The notes: a model not told the origin generated them from the sequence alone. 64,000 nucleotides of DNA from Occallatibacter riparius (GCF_025264625.1 NZ_CP093313.1:1674001-1738000); one strand, 5' to 3'; counted from the stretch's first letter, positions 18,964-29,201 are shown. Numbers and translations are program-made.

Positions 18964-19869
18964 TTAGAACGCATAGAGCGCGGCGTCGGCAATCCGCGCA
19001 GCCTCAGCGGCAGCGCGCACGGAGTGCACTCGAACAATCGAGGCACCCTGCAGAATCGCCGCTACCATTGCGGCCAGCGACGCATTCTCGCGCTGATTCA
19101 CCGGCGCAGGTTCACCGTCATGCAGCGGTGCGAGAGTGTGCCCCAGGAATGATTTGCGTGACACGCCGGCCAGCAGCGGACACCCCAGCGAAAGCAACTC
19201 TGCCTGTCGCGCCAGCAAGCTGTAGTTCTCTCCGAATCGCTTGCCGAAACCATATCCTGGATCAAGCACAATGGCATTGCGCCGAATACCCGCTCTCTCT
19301 GCCACGGAAAGGCTCTCGCTCAATCCGTCGCGAACCAGCCTCAGCACCGCATGGCCACCCAACCGCTCCTGTCCTCGCCACTGATCGGGCTTCCCGCGCG
19401 TGTGCATCAGGATCACGCCTGCACCAGTTTCAGCGCAGACGCGCGGCATATCTGCATCCCATGTGAATCCGCTGACGTCGTTGATAATCTCCGCACCCGC
19501 GGCGAGCGCCTCGCTCGCGGTCGCTGCCTTGTAGGTATCCACCGACAACACCGCGTCCGGCCGCGCTCTGCGAATCCCCTCAATCACCGGCAGCAACCGC
19601 GCCTGCTCCTCCTCCGCGCTTACTGCCGCATCCGCTCCGCCAGCTCGCGATCCCGGCCGCGTGCTCTCCGCGCCGAGATCGAGAAGATCCGCGCCCTCAT
19701 CCATCAATTGCAGAGCCCGGCCCACCGCATCCGCATGCGAAAACGAAACACCGCCGTCGCTGAAAGAGTCCGGCGTAATATTCACCACGCCCATCACGAG
19801 CGTGCGCGCGCCCACCTCAAGGCTGCGCGTGCGCAGGTGCCATTCCGAAACTGTGCGGCGAACGTACAT
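18964..19869 (-). CDS. folP: Dihydropteroate synthase
   Basis: A 301-residue DHPS with the two signature regions: [15 protein letters not shown] and [11 protein letters not shown]. Pterin-binding residues continue in [23 protein letters not shown] and the sulpha-loop [11 protein letters not shown]. It condenses p-aminobenzoate with hydroxymethyl-dihydropterin diphosphate in folate synthesis. An N-terminal extension (about 20 residues) precedes the barrel. Other folate genes are not adjacent. The 130 bp upstream of the amidohydrolase gene holds nothing I can identify. Confidence 0.96.
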   Translation of the reverse strand: MYVRRTVSEWHLRTRSLEVGARTLVMGVVNITPDSFSDGGVSFSHADAVGRALQLMDEGADLLDLGAESTRPGSRAGGADAAVSAEEEQARLLPVIEGIRRARPDAVLSVDTYKAATASEALAAGAEIINDVSGFTWDADMPRVCAETGAGVILMHTRGKPDQWRGQERLGGHAVLRLVRDGLSESLSVAERAGIRRNAIVLDPGYGFGKRFGENYSLLARQAELLSLGCPLLAGVSRKSFLGHTLAPLHDGEPAPVNQRENASLAAMVAAILQGASIVRVHSVRAAAEAARIADAALYAF

Positions 19870-19959
19870 GTTCTCTACAGCGCAACGCGAGGCTGCGGCG
19901 ACAACTCGATTCTATGTGCGCCGCCCAAGCCCGTCCTCGCCCCCTGCTACACTCGCGCC

Positions 19960-21597
19960 ATGCATTCTTCTTCATGGCTGTTGGCGGCCGCTCTCGGTTG
20001 CGCTCTCACGCCGGTGCCGCCTCTCGGCGCGCAGCGCGCGCCACACCGGCCCGCACCGCGCGCCGTCGCCAAAACCAACACGCTCGCCGATAGCATCAAC
20101 GCGATCCTCGCCGAGCCTTCGCTGAGCCATGCGCATTTCGGCATTAGCGTGACCACGCTCGATGGCCAACAGCTCTACGGCCTGAACGATGGCCGCCTCT
20201 TCGTGCCCGCCTCCAACGCCAAGCTGCTCACCACCGCCACCGCGTACGCTCTGCTCCCGGTGGACACACTGACCTGGACAACAAATATCGTCGCCGGCGG
20301 CGAAGTCGACGCATCCGGTGTTCTGCATGGCGACCTCATCATCCTCGGCTCAGGCGACCCAACACTGAACGTGCACAAGTACCCCTACCAACCGCCCGCG
20401 CCGCCCCCACCTCCCGGCACTCCACCGGCGCCGCCGGCCCCCCGCCCTCGCGCAATCGCCGTCCTCGAGCAACTCGCCGAGCAAATCGAGCAGTCCGGCA
20501 TCCGGGAGATAACCGGCAACGTCGTCGGCGACGACTCCTTCTACCTCGATGACCCGTACGGCGCCTCTTGGGCCTGGGACGATCTACAGTGGCAATACGG
20601 CGCGCCGGTGTCCGCCCTCACGTTCAACGACAACACAACCGGCCTGATCATCGAAGCCGATCCCGATGCCTCGAAGCCCGGCCAGACCGCTGTCTCCTGG
20701 AACCCGCCCATCGACTACTACCAGGTCGACAACGCCATGACCATCGCCGCTCCCGGCGAGCAGCCGCATCCTGGGCTCGACCGCCGTCCGGGGAGCCGCC
20801 TCATCCGAGCCTTCGGCACCGTCGCTCAGAGCGGTCTTCACGATCCTGTTGCCATCGAGGATCCGGCCGAGTTCACCGCCCTCACCTTCAAGGAAGCTCT
20901 GCGCAGCCGCGGCATCAAGACTGACGGCGTTGCCACCGCCGCGCACCGGTATTCCATTGCCACGGGCGAGTTCTCTGCGGAGCGCTCGATGCCCCTCGCC
21001 TCCTTGGTGCCGTCGACCCAGAACGCCATCGCCGCTCCGCTCGAAGGCCGCAAGGTACTGGCCCACCGCACCTCGGTTCCGCTCGCGCAGGACATCATGC
21101 TGACCAACAAGGTCAGTCAGAACCTCCATGCTGAACTGCTCCTTCGCCTCCTCGGCAAGACCTTCGGCACGGACGGTAGCTTCGCTGAAGGCGCCCGCGT
21201 AGTGCGCCAGTTCATGCTTTCAGCGGGCGTGGACGACAACGACTTCTTCTTTTACGACGGCAGCGGCATGAGCATGGACGATCGCATCACGCCCCGTGCG
21301 ATAACCCGGCTCCTCACCTATGCCGCGCGCCAGCCGTGGGGCGAGGCCTGGCGTCAGACGTTCCCCATCGCAGGCGTGGACGGTACCCTATCCGGTCGTT
21401 TCAAAACATCGCCGCTGAAAGGCCGTATGTTCGCCAAGACCGGCACCCTTGCGGAGAGCAACGCGCTCTCCGGGTACCTGACCACCGCATCCGGGAAAAC
21501 TCTCGCCTTTTCCATCATGGTCAACGGCCACAAGCCCTCCTCCAACGACGAGTACAAGGCCATTGACCGCATCGCCGAAGCCATCGCCGCCGACTAA
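19960..21597 (+). CDS. dacB: D-alanyl-D-alanine carboxypeptidase/endopeptidase (PBP4 type)
   Basis: The ATG at 19960 starts a signal peptide ([22 protein letters not shown]); the open frame extends upstream to 19351 but those residues are antisense to folP. The 545-residue S13-family protein has Ser85-x-x-Lys88 (PASNAKLL), the middle motif DGSGMS, and the KTG motif at Lys493 ([10 protein letters not shown]). It trims or cross-cleaves peptidoglycan stem peptides in the periplasm. Residues 142-165 are an unusual proline-rich insert just after the [14 protein letters not shown] segment. The start is 91 bases from the divergent folP start. Confidence 0.93.
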   Translation: MHSSSWLLAAALGCALTPVPPLGAQRAPHRPAPRAVAKTNTLADSINAILAEPSLSHAHFGISVTTLDGQQLYGLNDGRLFVPASNAKLLTTATAYALLPVDTLTWTTNIVAGGEVDASGVLHGDLIILGSGDPTLNVHKYPYQPPAPPPPPGTPPAPPAPRPRAIAVLEQLAEQIEQSGIREITGNVVGDDSFYLDDPYGASWAWDDLQWQYGAPVSALTFNDNTTGLIIEADPDASKPGQTAVSWNPPIDYYQVDNAMTIAAPGEQPHPGLDRRPGSRLIRAFGTVAQSGLHDPVAIEDPAEFTALTFKEALRSRGIKTDGVATAAHRYSIATGEFSAERSMPLASLVPSTQNAIAAPLEGRKVLAHRTSVPLAQDIMLTNKVSQNLHAELLLRLLGKTFGTDGSFAEGARVVRQFMLSAGVDDNDFFFYDGSGMSMDDRITPRAITRLLTYAARQPWGEAWRQTFPIAGVDGTLSGRFKTSPLKGRMFAKTGTLAESNALSGYLTTASGKTLAFSIMVNGHKPSSNDEYKAIDRIAEAIAAD

Positions 21598-21693
21598 GGA
21601 TGAATCTTTTGTACTTAGCCATCTCCGGCTCAAATGTCGTGCATCGAACCAAAACAGCGGTTGCTCGAGGACCCATCCCCAGGGGGCTCGAAG

Positions 21694-21990
21694 ATGTTTT
21701 TTACGGAAGTGGTCGGCAAACTCCGCGGAAGAGGCTACGAAGTAGCGTGTGCCCTGCTCATCAGCCGCTGCGATAACGGCGCGCCGGCCATGCGATGCGC
21801 TGTGCAGGATGCGCCATATTGGCTGCCCGACGGATACTACGAAGTCCTGTTCGACGATCAGTCCGCCTTCCTCCGTCGCTGTAATGGCGCCTGGAGCACA
21901 GGCATCGCATGGGCAGCAATTCCGCGCAAAGTATCCAGGCCGGAGGGAGAGCGGTTCATCGCTGAATGGACCCGCAGCATCGCCGGCTGA
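21694..21990 (+). CDS. Small protein of unknown family, paralogue A
   Basis: The start at 21694 is chosen by alignment with the neighbouring paralogue: MFFTEVVGKLRGRGYEV matches MGTTEIVSGTLKGMSFLV. An upstream ATG at 21634 would add 20 residues with no counterpart. GGGGG precedes by eight bases. The 98-residue product shares the core RCAVQDAP..LPDGYYEVLF..AFLRR..G.W..G..W with the next gene. It has no signal peptide or transmembrane segment and looks like a small beta domain. It lies 97 bases after dacB and may be co-transcribed. Function unknown. Confidence 0.65.
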   Translation: MFFTEVVGKLRGRGYEVACALLISRCDNGAPAMRCAVQDAPYWLPDGYYEVLFDDQSAFLRRCNGAWSTGIAWAAIPRKVSRPEGERFIAEWTRSIAG

Positions 21991-22125
21991 TAGCATCGCC
22001 GGCTGATCAGGTCCGTCTCTTACCTGAAATGATTCTCCTTTTGCAGGTTTGGCTTGCCCCATAGCCGCATCGGCGTCTCTGCTGATATTGTTTCCTCCTC
22101 GAACAAAATCAAACGGGGACCGAAC

Positions 22126-22449
22126 ATGGGGACCACGGAGATCGTCAGCGGCACTCTAAAGGGAATGAGCTTTTTGGTTGAGTGCCGGCTTATGGCGAAG
22201 CGAAGCGAAGTCAAAACCGACTCTGGACCGGCATACACCCGCTGTGCGGTCCTGGATGCACCACTCTCCTTGCCGGACGGATACTACGAAGCCTCCTTCT
22301 GTGGCCATACCGCCTTCCTGCACAAAACTGACGGCGGATGGACCATCGGCGTCCCGTGGCGCGAACTTCGTCAGCCAGGGGAGCCAGTGCACCCAAAACG
22401 GCTCGATTCCGACCCGAATGCCATAACGGAACTCCCCGAATTCCCCTGA
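22126..22449 (+). CDS. Small protein of unknown family, paralogue B
   Basis: A 107-residue protein starting MGTTEIVSGTLKGM, with GGGGAC upstream of the ATG. The central block RCAVLDAPLSLPDGYYEASF, then TAFLHKTDGGWTIGVPW, matches paralogue A at about half of positions, while the C-terminal 20 residues differ (rich in Pro and Asp). The LPDGYYE core is the clearest family mark. The duplicated pair is separated by 135 bases. No known domain recognised; the product is probably cytoplasmic. Confidence 0.7.
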   Translation: MGTTEIVSGTLKGMSFLVECRLMAKRSEVKTDSGPAYTRCAVLDAPLSLPDGYYEASFCGHTAFLHKTDGGWTIGVPWRELRQPGEPVHPKRLDSDPNAITELPEFP

Positions 22450-22488
22450 GCCGCGTTTCAATAGCGCCGCCTAGTATCATCGAGCTAG

Positions 22489-22848
22489 ATGCTCATCCGT
22501 ACGTTTGCTGCCTTTATCGCCGTGATTTCCGCGGCCGGCCTTTTCCTGGCTCTCGGCTGCAAGTCCCTGCCCCCCTCCAAGCCCGAGTCGCAATGGACCC
22601 CGCAGGAGGCGCGCGGCGCCGCGGTTTATCACACTGCCTGCGCCCGCTGCCATTACCCCACCAACACGCGCGGACTCAACGGCCCCGGGCTTCAGGCCAT
22701 CACCAAGGTGCCCGCCATGCCCTCCGGAGCGCCGCCGACTGACGAGCGCCTGACCAACGTGATCCTGCACGGCCGCAACATGATGCCCGGAACCTCCTTG
22801 GACGATCAGCAGCTTCAAGACCTGCTGGCGTATCTGCACACGCTATGA
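22489..22848 (+). CDS. Cytochrome c lipoprotein
   Basis: A 119-residue protein with a lipoprotein signal (FAAFIAVISAAGLFLALGC, lipobox LALGC) and one haem-binding motif CARCH with a downstream methionine in NMMPGTS as the likely sixth ligand. This is a small class I cytochrome c tethered to a membrane. It overlaps the next gene by four bases (ATGA), so the two are translationally coupled. It may carry electrons for a periplasmic oxidase or dehydrogenase, but no partner enzyme is adjacent. Confidence 0.9.
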   Translation: MLIRTFAAFIAVISAAGLFLALGCKSLPPSKPESQWTPQEARGAAVYHTACARCHYPTNTRGLNGPGLQAITKVPAMPSGAPPTDERLTNVILHGRNMMPGTSLDDQQLQDLLAYLHTL

Positions 22849-23216
22849 CCAGCGAGCCAACGCGGCATCCCGAGCCAGGTAAGCAGCCAGCGCGACGCCT
22901 GCCACTGCCCGGCGTGGCGGCCATTGCCTTCTACCTGCTGCTCGTCTCGGGAACCATTGCAATCGGCGTGGTGGGAAGCCACTACCCTCCGCTCTACCTG
23001 CTCTTCTCCGTCGCCTTCTTCACGGCGAGCGCCGGCCTGATTGCCGGATTTCGCTGGGCATGGGCGCTGAGTCTGGGCGCGGTCTTCTCCCTCACGGCGT
23101 ACAACGCGTGGGTATTCTCGCAGCAGCATTCCATTCCGCCGGCGGTGCAGGGGTTGCTGAATCTGGTCTTCTTCCTCTACCTGATCCGCCCTGAAGTCCG
23201 CGCCGGCCTCCGCTAG
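22845..23216 (+). CDS. Integral membrane protein, coupled to cytochrome c
   Basis: A 123-residue protein with a short basic N-terminus and four hydrophobic segments (AIAFYLLLVSGTIAIGVVG, LYLLFSVAFFTASAGLIAG, WALSLGAVFSLTAYNAW, GLLNLVFFLYLI). Its ATG overlaps the cytochrome stop codon, so the products are made together. It has no recognised cofactor ligand, although His in GSHYPP could bind haem. The role is unknown; partnership with the cytochrome is inferred from coupling only. Confidence 0.75.
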   Translation: MTSEPTRHPEPGKQPARRLPLPGVAAIAFYLLLVSGTIAIGVVGSHYPPLYLLFSVAFFTASAGLIAGFRWAWALSLGAVFSLTAYNAWVFSQQHSIPPAVQGLLNLVFFLYLIRPEVRAGLR

Positions 23217-23262
23217 CGACTGCTCATACGGAGCTTATGACTCGTTTGATAAGCTTCCTGCC

Positions 23263-25302
23263 ATGCCCCTTGCGTTCCGGAAAACCCTTGTTCCTCTGCT
23301 TCTTTCCTGTGCGTCCCTCAACTTCGCCTCTGCCGCAGATGCTCCCAAGAAACGCGCCATCACGCTCGACGATCTCGCCCGGCTGCAGCGTGTCGGATCG
23401 CCAGCCATCTCGCCCGACGGCGAGTGGGTCGTCTACTCCGTCTCGCAAATCGACACGAAGGAAGACAAGTCGCACACCCACCTCTGGATGGTGAAGTGGG
23501 ACGGTTCGGCTGATTTGCAGCTCACCTATGACAAGGAAGGCGCCTCCTCGGCCAAGTTCTCGCCCGACAGCAAATACATCAGCTTCATGAGCTCGCGCCC
23601 CGGCCCCGCAAAGGGATCACAAATCTGGGTCATGGATCGCCGGGGCGGCGAGGCCCAGCAGCTCACGGGCATCACCGATCGGGACATCGAGGGCTATGCT
23701 TGGTCTCCCGACGGTAAGAAGCTCCTGCTCACCCTGCATCCCAAGTCAGAGCCCGAACCAGAGGAAGGCAAGAAACCCGAGCCTCCCAAGCCCATCGTCA
23801 TCGATCGCTACCACTTCAAGCAGGATGTGCATGGCTACATCCGCAATGACGACTACGACGCGCTCTATCTCTACGATCTCGCCACCAAGAAGCCCGAGAA
23901 GCTCACGACCGACAAGAACGTGAGCGAAGAAAACCCCGTTTGGTCGCCTGATGGCCAGTGGATCGCGTTCGTCAGTAATCACGACCAGGACCCCGACCGC
24001 ACCAACAACACCGACATCTTCCTCGCCCCAGCCAAGGCTGGCTCCGCAGCGAAGAAGCTCACCACATTTAACGGGGCCGACGGCGGCCGTCTAGCCTGGT
24101 CGCCCGATTCGAAGTCCATCGCCTTCACGCAGGGCCTCGACCTCAAGCTGTTCGAGTACGCGCAGTCCAAGCCCGCAGTCGTCACTCTCGACGGCAAGGT
24201 GACCTATCCCGCCGCCAAGCTCGATCGCGCGGTCAGCCAGCCCATCTTCACGCCCGACGGCAAGCTCGGCTACCTGGTCAATGACGACCGCAACGAGTAC
24301 CCCGCGGAAGTTGATCTATCCGGCGACGGCGTGAAGCGCCTCGAAGATCAGCAGGGCGTGGTCCAGACATGGGAGTCCGAGAAGAAACACACCGTCGTCG
24401 TCTACAGCAACGACTCCGACCCGTCCGAGGTCTATGCGCTCGAAGGCGGCAAGCTGCGCAAGCTCACCACCCACAACGACGCGCTCATGGCAGAACTTGC
24501 TCTTGTCCCAACCGAGGACATCGCCGCCACGAGCAAGGACGGCACCGACGTTCACTCGCTGCTGACCAAGCCGGCTGACACCAAATCGCCCGTACCCATG
24601 ATCCTCTTCATTCACGGCGGCCCCAACGGGCAGGACGCTCACAGCTTCGACTTCCTGCGCCAGTGGCTCGCCTCCAAAGGTTATGCCGAGCTCAATGTGA
24701 ACTACCGTGGCGGCTCCGGCCGCGGCCAGGATTACGCCAAGGCCATTGCCGGGGACTGGGGCCACTACGAGGTGATCGACCTCCAGGCCAGCGTCGATAA
24801 AGCTGTCTCCATGGGCGTCGCCGATCCGAACAAAATGTGCGTCACCGGCTGGAGCTACGGCGGCATCCTGACCGACTACATGATCGCCTCCACCGATCGC
24901 TTCAAGTGCGCCATCAGCGGAGCCGGCACAGCCAACACCATGTCCTTCTACGGCGTCGACCAGTACATCCTGCAATACGACAACGAGCTCGGACCCCCAT
25001 GGAAGGACCTGCAGACCTACATCAAGGTCGGCTATCCGTTCTTCGAGGTCGACAAGCGCGTTCACACCCCCACCATGTTCATGGGCGGCACCTCCGACAT
25101 GAATGTCCCTCTCCTCGGCGGCGAGCAGATGTACGAGGCGCTCAAGTCTATCGGAGTGCCCACGGAACTCGTCGTCTACCCCGGCCAGTTCCACGGATTC
25201 ACGCGTCCCAGCTACATCAAAGACCGCTATGAAAAATGGCTCGGTTGGTGGGACAAGTACCTGAAACCAGAGGCCGCCAAGCCGGCCGAGACAAAGAAAT
25301 AA
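23263..25302 (+). CDS. Exported S9-family peptidase (second copy)
   Basis: A 679-residue protein with signal peptide (TLVPLLLSCASLNFASA). The beta-propeller repeats SPDGEWVVYSVSQ, FSPDSKYISFMSSRPG and SPDGKKLLLTL fill the first 430 residues. The hydrolase domain has Ser531 (GWSYGGIL), Asp612 (GTSDMNVP) and His644 (QFHGFTRPS), an intact triad. It is related to but clearly diverged from the S9 protein at 13860-16031 and lacks its downstream amidohydrolases. It probably releases dipeptides or acyl-amino acids outside the cytoplasm. Confidence 0.93.
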   Translation: MPLAFRKTLVPLLLSCASLNFASAADAPKKRAITLDDLARLQRVGSPAISPDGEWVVYSVSQIDTKEDKSHTHLWMVKWDGSADLQLTYDKEGASSAKFSPDSKYISFMSSRPGPAKGSQIWVMDRRGGEAQQLTGITDRDIEGYAWSPDGKKLLLTLHPKSEPEPEEGKKPEPPKPIVIDRYHFKQDVHGYIRNDDYDALYLYDLATKKPEKLTTDKNVSEENPVWSPDGQWIAFVSNHDQDPDRTNNTDIFLAPAKAGSAAKKLTTFNGADGGRLAWSPDSKSIAFTQGLDLKLFEYAQSKPAVVTLDGKVTYPAAKLDRAVSQPIFTPDGKLGYLVNDDRNEYPAEVDLSGDGVKRLEDQQGVVQTWESEKKHTVVVYSNDSDPSEVYALEGGKLRKLTTHNDALMAELALVPTEDIAATSKDGTDVHSLLTKPADTKSPVPMILFIHGGPNGQDAHSFDFLRQWLASKGYAELNVNYRGGSGRGQDYAKAIAGDWGHYEVIDLQASVDKAVSMGVADPNKMCVTGWSYGGILTDYMIASTDRFKCAISGAGTANTMSFYGVDQYILQYDNELGPPWKDLQTYIKVGYPFFEVDKRVHTPTMFMGGTSDMNVPLLGGEQMYEALKSIGVPTELVVYPGQFHGFTRPSYIKDRYEKWLGWWDKYLKPEAAKPAETKK

Positions 25303-25325
25303 AGCTAACCCGCGGAGCGTGATCC

Positions 25326-25880
25326 ATGCGGTTGATCTTCCTCTATGGTCTGCCGGCCACTGGCAAGCTTACCGTGGCGCAGGAGCTGAAAGCCCTCAGC
25401 GGGTTTCAGCTCTTTCACAATCACCTCGTCGTGGACCTCCTGTTGTCCACTTTTGCATTCGGCAGCGAGCCGTTCATCCTGCTGCGCGAGCAGATCTGGC
25501 TATCGGTCCTCGAACACGCCTGCCGCGCCGGCCTGCCGGGCCTCATCTTCACCTTCGCACCGGAAGCCACAGTTCGCGATTCCTTCATCCCCGAGACGCT
25601 AAAAACCGTGGAATCCGCGGGCGGCACAGTCGATTTCGCCGCGCTCACCTGTCCCATCGATGAAATACGCAAGCGGCTTGCGCATCCTTCGCGGGCTCGC
25701 TTCGGCAAACTCACTTCGGTTGAATTATTCGATCAGCTCCTCGCAGCAGACACATTCAACCGGCCTCGGATGCCCGAGCCCATCATCAGCGTCGATACCA
25801 GCATCAGCAGCCCGGCCCGTGCTGCCCTCGAAATCGCCCGCGCCCTTGGAATCATGCCCGGCGCACCGGCTACTCCATAG
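25326..25880 (+). CDS. P-loop kinase-like ATPase (shikimate/adenylate-kinase type fold)
   Basis: The protein starts directly with a Walker A, MRLIFLYGLPATGKLTVAQ, 184 residues total. A second conserved stretch FHNHLVVDLLLS and a Walker B-like GLIFTFAP follow, and RARFGKLTS resembles the lid region. It is the AAA_33 or chloramphenicol-phosphotransferase-like type of small kinase; the substrate is unknown. It is 24 bases after the S9 peptidase. Its last 11 bases overlap the 3' end of the convergent gene at 25870. Confidence 0.75.
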   Translation: MRLIFLYGLPATGKLTVAQELKALSGFQLFHNHLVVDLLLSTFAFGSEPFILLREQIWLSVLEHACRAGLPGLIFTFAPEATVRDSFIPETLKTVESAGGTVDFAALTCPIDEIRKRLAHPSRARFGKLTSVELFDQLLAADTFNRPRMPEPIISVDTSISSPARAALEIARALGIMPGAPATP

Positions 25881-26166
25881 GAATCCTCAGCCGCGTCACG
25901 GAGTCTGGCTCCGCCTCATCCGGCCGGTGAAACTGCGCAATCACCGCAGTCACGAGGGCCGCTGCCATCAGAAGCACTCCCACGATCACCAGAGGCACTC
26001 CGGTGATTACGGGCCAGCCGGTCGTCGTTACGTTGATAGCCAGCTTTGTGCCTTCGGCGGGGAAAACAACATTCAATCCCGCATTGCCGTGACCCCACTC
26101 GAACGTGAGCCACAGCCCTCCCACTAAAAACAAAAGCGCTGCAATCAGCCAACGGTCGGTTCTCAT
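25870..26166 (-). CDS. Small membrane protein, unknown function
   Basis: A 98-residue protein with two hydrophobic segments (WLIAALLFLVGGLWLTF and TGVPLVIVGVLLMAAALVTAVIA). The sequence between them probably faces the periplasm (GHGNAGLNVVFPAEGTKLAIN). It converges with, and overlaps, the P-loop kinase gene by 11 bases, which is tight for two active genes. No Shine-Dalgarno of note beyond GGAGATC. No family recognised. Confidence 0.6.
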   Translation of the reverse strand: MRTDRWLIAALLFLVGGLWLTFEWGHGNAGLNVVFPAEGTKLAINVTTTGWPVITGVPLVIVGVLLMAAALVTAVIAQFHRPDEAEPDSVTRLRIPME

Positions 26167-26285
26167 TCATGATCTCCTTGCCGTCGTGCTCCATCTGGTC
26201 CTGACGGGCAGATTCTAACTCACAGCGAATGCTGCCGTTGCGGTGATAGCCTTCCCGATAGCACGAAAAACAAGGAGCAAATCCT

Positions 26286-29177
26286 GTGCGTACTTCCTTG
26301 CTTCACTTTGCCGCAGTCATCCTCCTCGCAGGAGGAACCGCAATCGAAGGCCAGGGCCCGGTGCAACATACGATGCCCGCCGCGCCTGTTCTGGCCGCTG
26401 CCGCCACCAAATCCGCAGGCCTGGCCGCCGAGCCAATAGCCGCTTCGAATCCTGAAAACGCCTCTGACCCGGTCGCTGAACCCAAAGCAGTCGTTACGCT
26501 TGGCCACGCTCGCTTCACCGTCCTCACCTCCCGTCTCATCCGCATGGAATGGGCCGCGGACGGCCATTTCGAAGACCATGCCAGCTTCGTGTTCCTCAAC
26601 CGCAAGCTTCCAGTTCCCAAGTTCGACAGCATTCTCTCCGATACCAAAGACAAGCTCACCATCCGCACCAACGCCCTGACACTCGTCTACTCGCTCAATC
26701 CGGGTGACAAGGCAAACTCTGACGGCCGCTTCACGCCAGAGAACCTGACCGTGAATCTCTCTGTCGGCAACAAGCTTGTGGTCTGGCGTCCCGGCATGGT
26801 CGACGACCAGAACCTGATGGGGACCACCCGTACTCTCGACGGCGCTGTGGGCGAAAAGACCAAAGAGCCAATGGAGGAGGGCCTGATATCCCGGGCTGGA
26901 TGGGCCGTCGTTGACGATTCATCTCGGCCCTTGTTCGATTCCTCCGATTTCAGCTTCCGCCAGAGCGAGAACAGCCCCTGGCCGTGGGTCATGCAGCGCC
27001 CCGCCGGCGATCGACAGGATTGGTATTTCTTCGGCTATGCCCACGACTATAAGGCGGCCCTCGGCGACTACGTCAAAGTAGCCGGTCGCATCCCGCTACC
27101 GCCGCGTTTTGCCTTTGGAACATGGTGGTCGCGCTACTGGGCCTACTCGGACCAGGAGATCGAGCAGATCATTCGCGGCTTCCATGAAAACGATGTCCCG
27201 CTTGATGTCTTCGTCATCGACATGGACTGGCACCCCACCTTCGGCATGCACTTCAACGTCATGGACGCCAGCAATCACTCCAAGGGCTGGACCGGCTATA
27301 GCTGGAACAAGCTGCTATTCCCCGATCCCGACCAGTTCCTCGCCAAGCTGCACGCCGACAGTCTCAAGACGAGCCTGAACCTGCATCCGGCTTCCGGCAT
27401 TCAGCCCTGGGAGGACGCGTATCCCGCCATGGCCAAGGCCATGGGAATCGACCCAGCCACTAAGCAGTATGTCCCCTTCGACATTACGGACAAGAAGTTC
27501 ACGACCAACTACTTCAACCTTGTCCTTCACCCGCTCGAGAAGCAGGGCATCGACTTCTGGTGGCTCGACTGGCAGCAAGAGAAGAACACCAAGATCCCCG
27601 GCGTGAACCCCACCTGGTGGCTCAACTACGTCCACTTCACCGATCAGCAGCGCGAAGGACGCCGCCCGCTGCTCTTCCATCGCTGGGGCGGCCTCGGCAA
27701 TCACCGCTACCAGATCGGCTTCTCGGGCGACACCGTCTCCGTGTGGCCCTCGCTGGCGTTCCAGCCCTGGTTCACTGCCACCGCGGCCAACGTGGGCTAC
27801 GCCTACTGGAGCCACGACATCGGGGGCCACATGCCAGGCGCGGTCGATCCCGAGTTGTTCACCCGCTGGGTCCAGTTCGGCGCATTCAGCCCAATCCTGC
27901 GCACTCACACCACCAAGAATCCGGACTCCGAGCGCCGCATATGGGCGTATCCCGAACCCTTCTCGTCCATCCTTCGCGACACCTTCCAGCTGCGCTACGC
28001 CATGCAGCCCTACATCTACACCGAGGCGCGCCGCACCTACGACACCGGCGTCGCGTTCCTGCGTCCTCTCTACTACGACTGGGCGGACCAGGATCAGGCT
28101 TACACAGCGAAAGGCGAATACCAGTTCGGCGACCAGCTCATCGTCGCGCCTGTGGTGACGCCCTCAGACAAAGCTACTGGCCTGGCAACCGAAGACGTCT
28201 GGCTGCCGAAAGGCGACTGGATGGAAATGGCCACGGGCAAGCATCTATCCGGCGGAGAAACGTACAAGCGCAGCTTCGCCATCAGCGAGATCCCGGTTTA
28301 CGTGAAAGCAGGCGCCATCACTCCTATGCAGCCGCCCATGCAGTACACCGGCCAGAAGCCTGTCGATCCGCTCATCCTCAGCATCTGGCCCCTCACGCCG
28401 GGCGACAGCAGCAGCTACTCGGTTTATGAGGATTCAGGCGTCGCTACTGACTACCAGCGCGGCGCCTTCACTCGACTGCCCGTCAAGGCGTCGCAGAAAG
28501 AAGAAACACTCCGCGTCGAGATCGGACCCATCGAAGGAAGCTTCAGCGGCATGCTCCGTAACCGTGCCTACGAACTGCGCCTGCCCGCCGACTGGCCGCC
28601 CGAGAGTGTATCGGTCAACGGAGTTTCGATCCGTAAGGCTGGCCCCACCGGCAAAGGCGGCTGGAGCTACGAGGGCAACACCCTCGCCACCGTCATCCCT
28701 GTGCCGGCGTCCAGCGTGGAATCGCACGTCGTCATCGAAGTCCGCCGCGCGCAGGGTCTCACCGCTCGGCGGCTGGAGCTAGATGGCTACACCGGCGCCA
28801 TGAACCGTCTGCGCGCAGCCTACGACTCAATGCAACAGACATGGCCCGCCTCCTATCCTCCCGATGCGCTAGTCGACGCCATGCAATCCGGAGACCGCAT
28901 GGGCTACCACCCGGAGAAGGCAACCGACGAGATGATTCACTTCCGTGCCACGGTTCCGGCTGCCCAGGAAGCCGTGGATGCGGTGGCGAAGGACTTCGCG
29001 CAGCATCTCAACGAAGTCGCGCGCACCATGAACCCGAACAATAAGCCTGCCGATATAGACGTCCAGAAGCAGCGCAGAATGGATGCCGTGGCCAAAGCCC
29101 AGAAGCTTATCGGCGAAGCCGCGGATCAATCCGGAAAGCAGCCCGTCAAATCCGCTCCGGCTCAAGCCGGCAGATAA
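26286..29177 (+). CDS. Exported GH31-family alpha-glycosidase
   Basis: The GTG at 26286 has AAGGAG eight bases upstream. The 963-residue protein has a signal peptide (LLHFAAVILLAGGTAIEGQ), an N-terminal beta-sandwich (VTLGHARFTVLTSRLIRMEW), the TIM barrel with nucleophile Asp428 (FWWLDWQQE) and acid/base Asp482 (GFSGDTVSVWP), and C-terminal beta domains. A longer C-terminal helical tail with Lys/Gln-rich sequence follows. GH31 covers alpha-glucosidases and alpha-xylosidases; the enzyme-specific residues cannot fix which. It fits the plant-polymer degradation theme. A strong terminator follows. Confidence 0.92.
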   Translation: MRTSLLHFAAVILLAGGTAIEGQGPVQHTMPAAPVLAAAATKSAGLAAEPIAASNPENASDPVAEPKAVVTLGHARFTVLTSRLIRMEWAADGHFEDHASFVFLNRKLPVPKFDSILSDTKDKLTIRTNALTLVYSLNPGDKANSDGRFTPENLTVNLSVGNKLVVWRPGMVDDQNLMGTTRTLDGAVGEKTKEPMEEGLISRAGWAVVDDSSRPLFDSSDFSFRQSENSPWPWVMQRPAGDRQDWYFFGYAHDYKAALGDYVKVAGRIPLPPRFAFGTWWSRYWAYSDQEIEQIIRGFHENDVPLDVFVIDMDWHPTFGMHFNVMDASNHSKGWTGYSWNKLLFPDPDQFLAKLHADSLKTSLNLHPASGIQPWEDAYPAMAKAMGIDPATKQYVPFDITDKKFTTNYFNLVLHPLEKQGIDFWWLDWQQEKNTKIPGVNPTWWLNYVHFTDQQREGRRPLLFHRWGGLGNHRYQIGFSGDTVSVWPSLAFQPWFTATAANVGYAYWSHDIGGHMPGAVDPELFTRWVQFGAFSPILRTHTTKNPDSERRIWAYPEPFSSILRDTFQLRYAMQPYIYTEARRTYDTGVAFLRPLYYDWADQDQAYTAKGEYQFGDQLIVAPVVTPSDKATGLATEDVWLPKGDWMEMATGKHLSGGETYKRSFAISEIPVYVKAGAITPMQPPMQYTGQKPVDPLILSIWPLTPGDSSSYSVYEDSGVATDYQRGAFTRLPVKASQKEETLRVEIGPIEGSFSGMLRNRAYELRLPADWPPESVSVNGVSIRKAGPTGKGGWSYEGNTLATVIPVPASSVESHVVIEVRRAQGLTARRLELDGYTGAMNRLRAAYDSMQQTWPASYPPDALVDAMQSGDRMGYHPEKATDEMIHFRATVPAAQEAVDAVAKDFAQHLNEVARTMNPNNKPADIDVQKQRRMDAVAKAQKLIGEAADQSGKQPVKSAPAQAGR

Positions 29178-29201
29178 AACCTATTTCAATCCTGAAAGAA
29201 A

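Noticed and set aside
19351..19959. N-terminal extension of dacB
   Set aside because: Antisense to folP and upstream of the signal peptide; the ATG at 19960 is the natural start.
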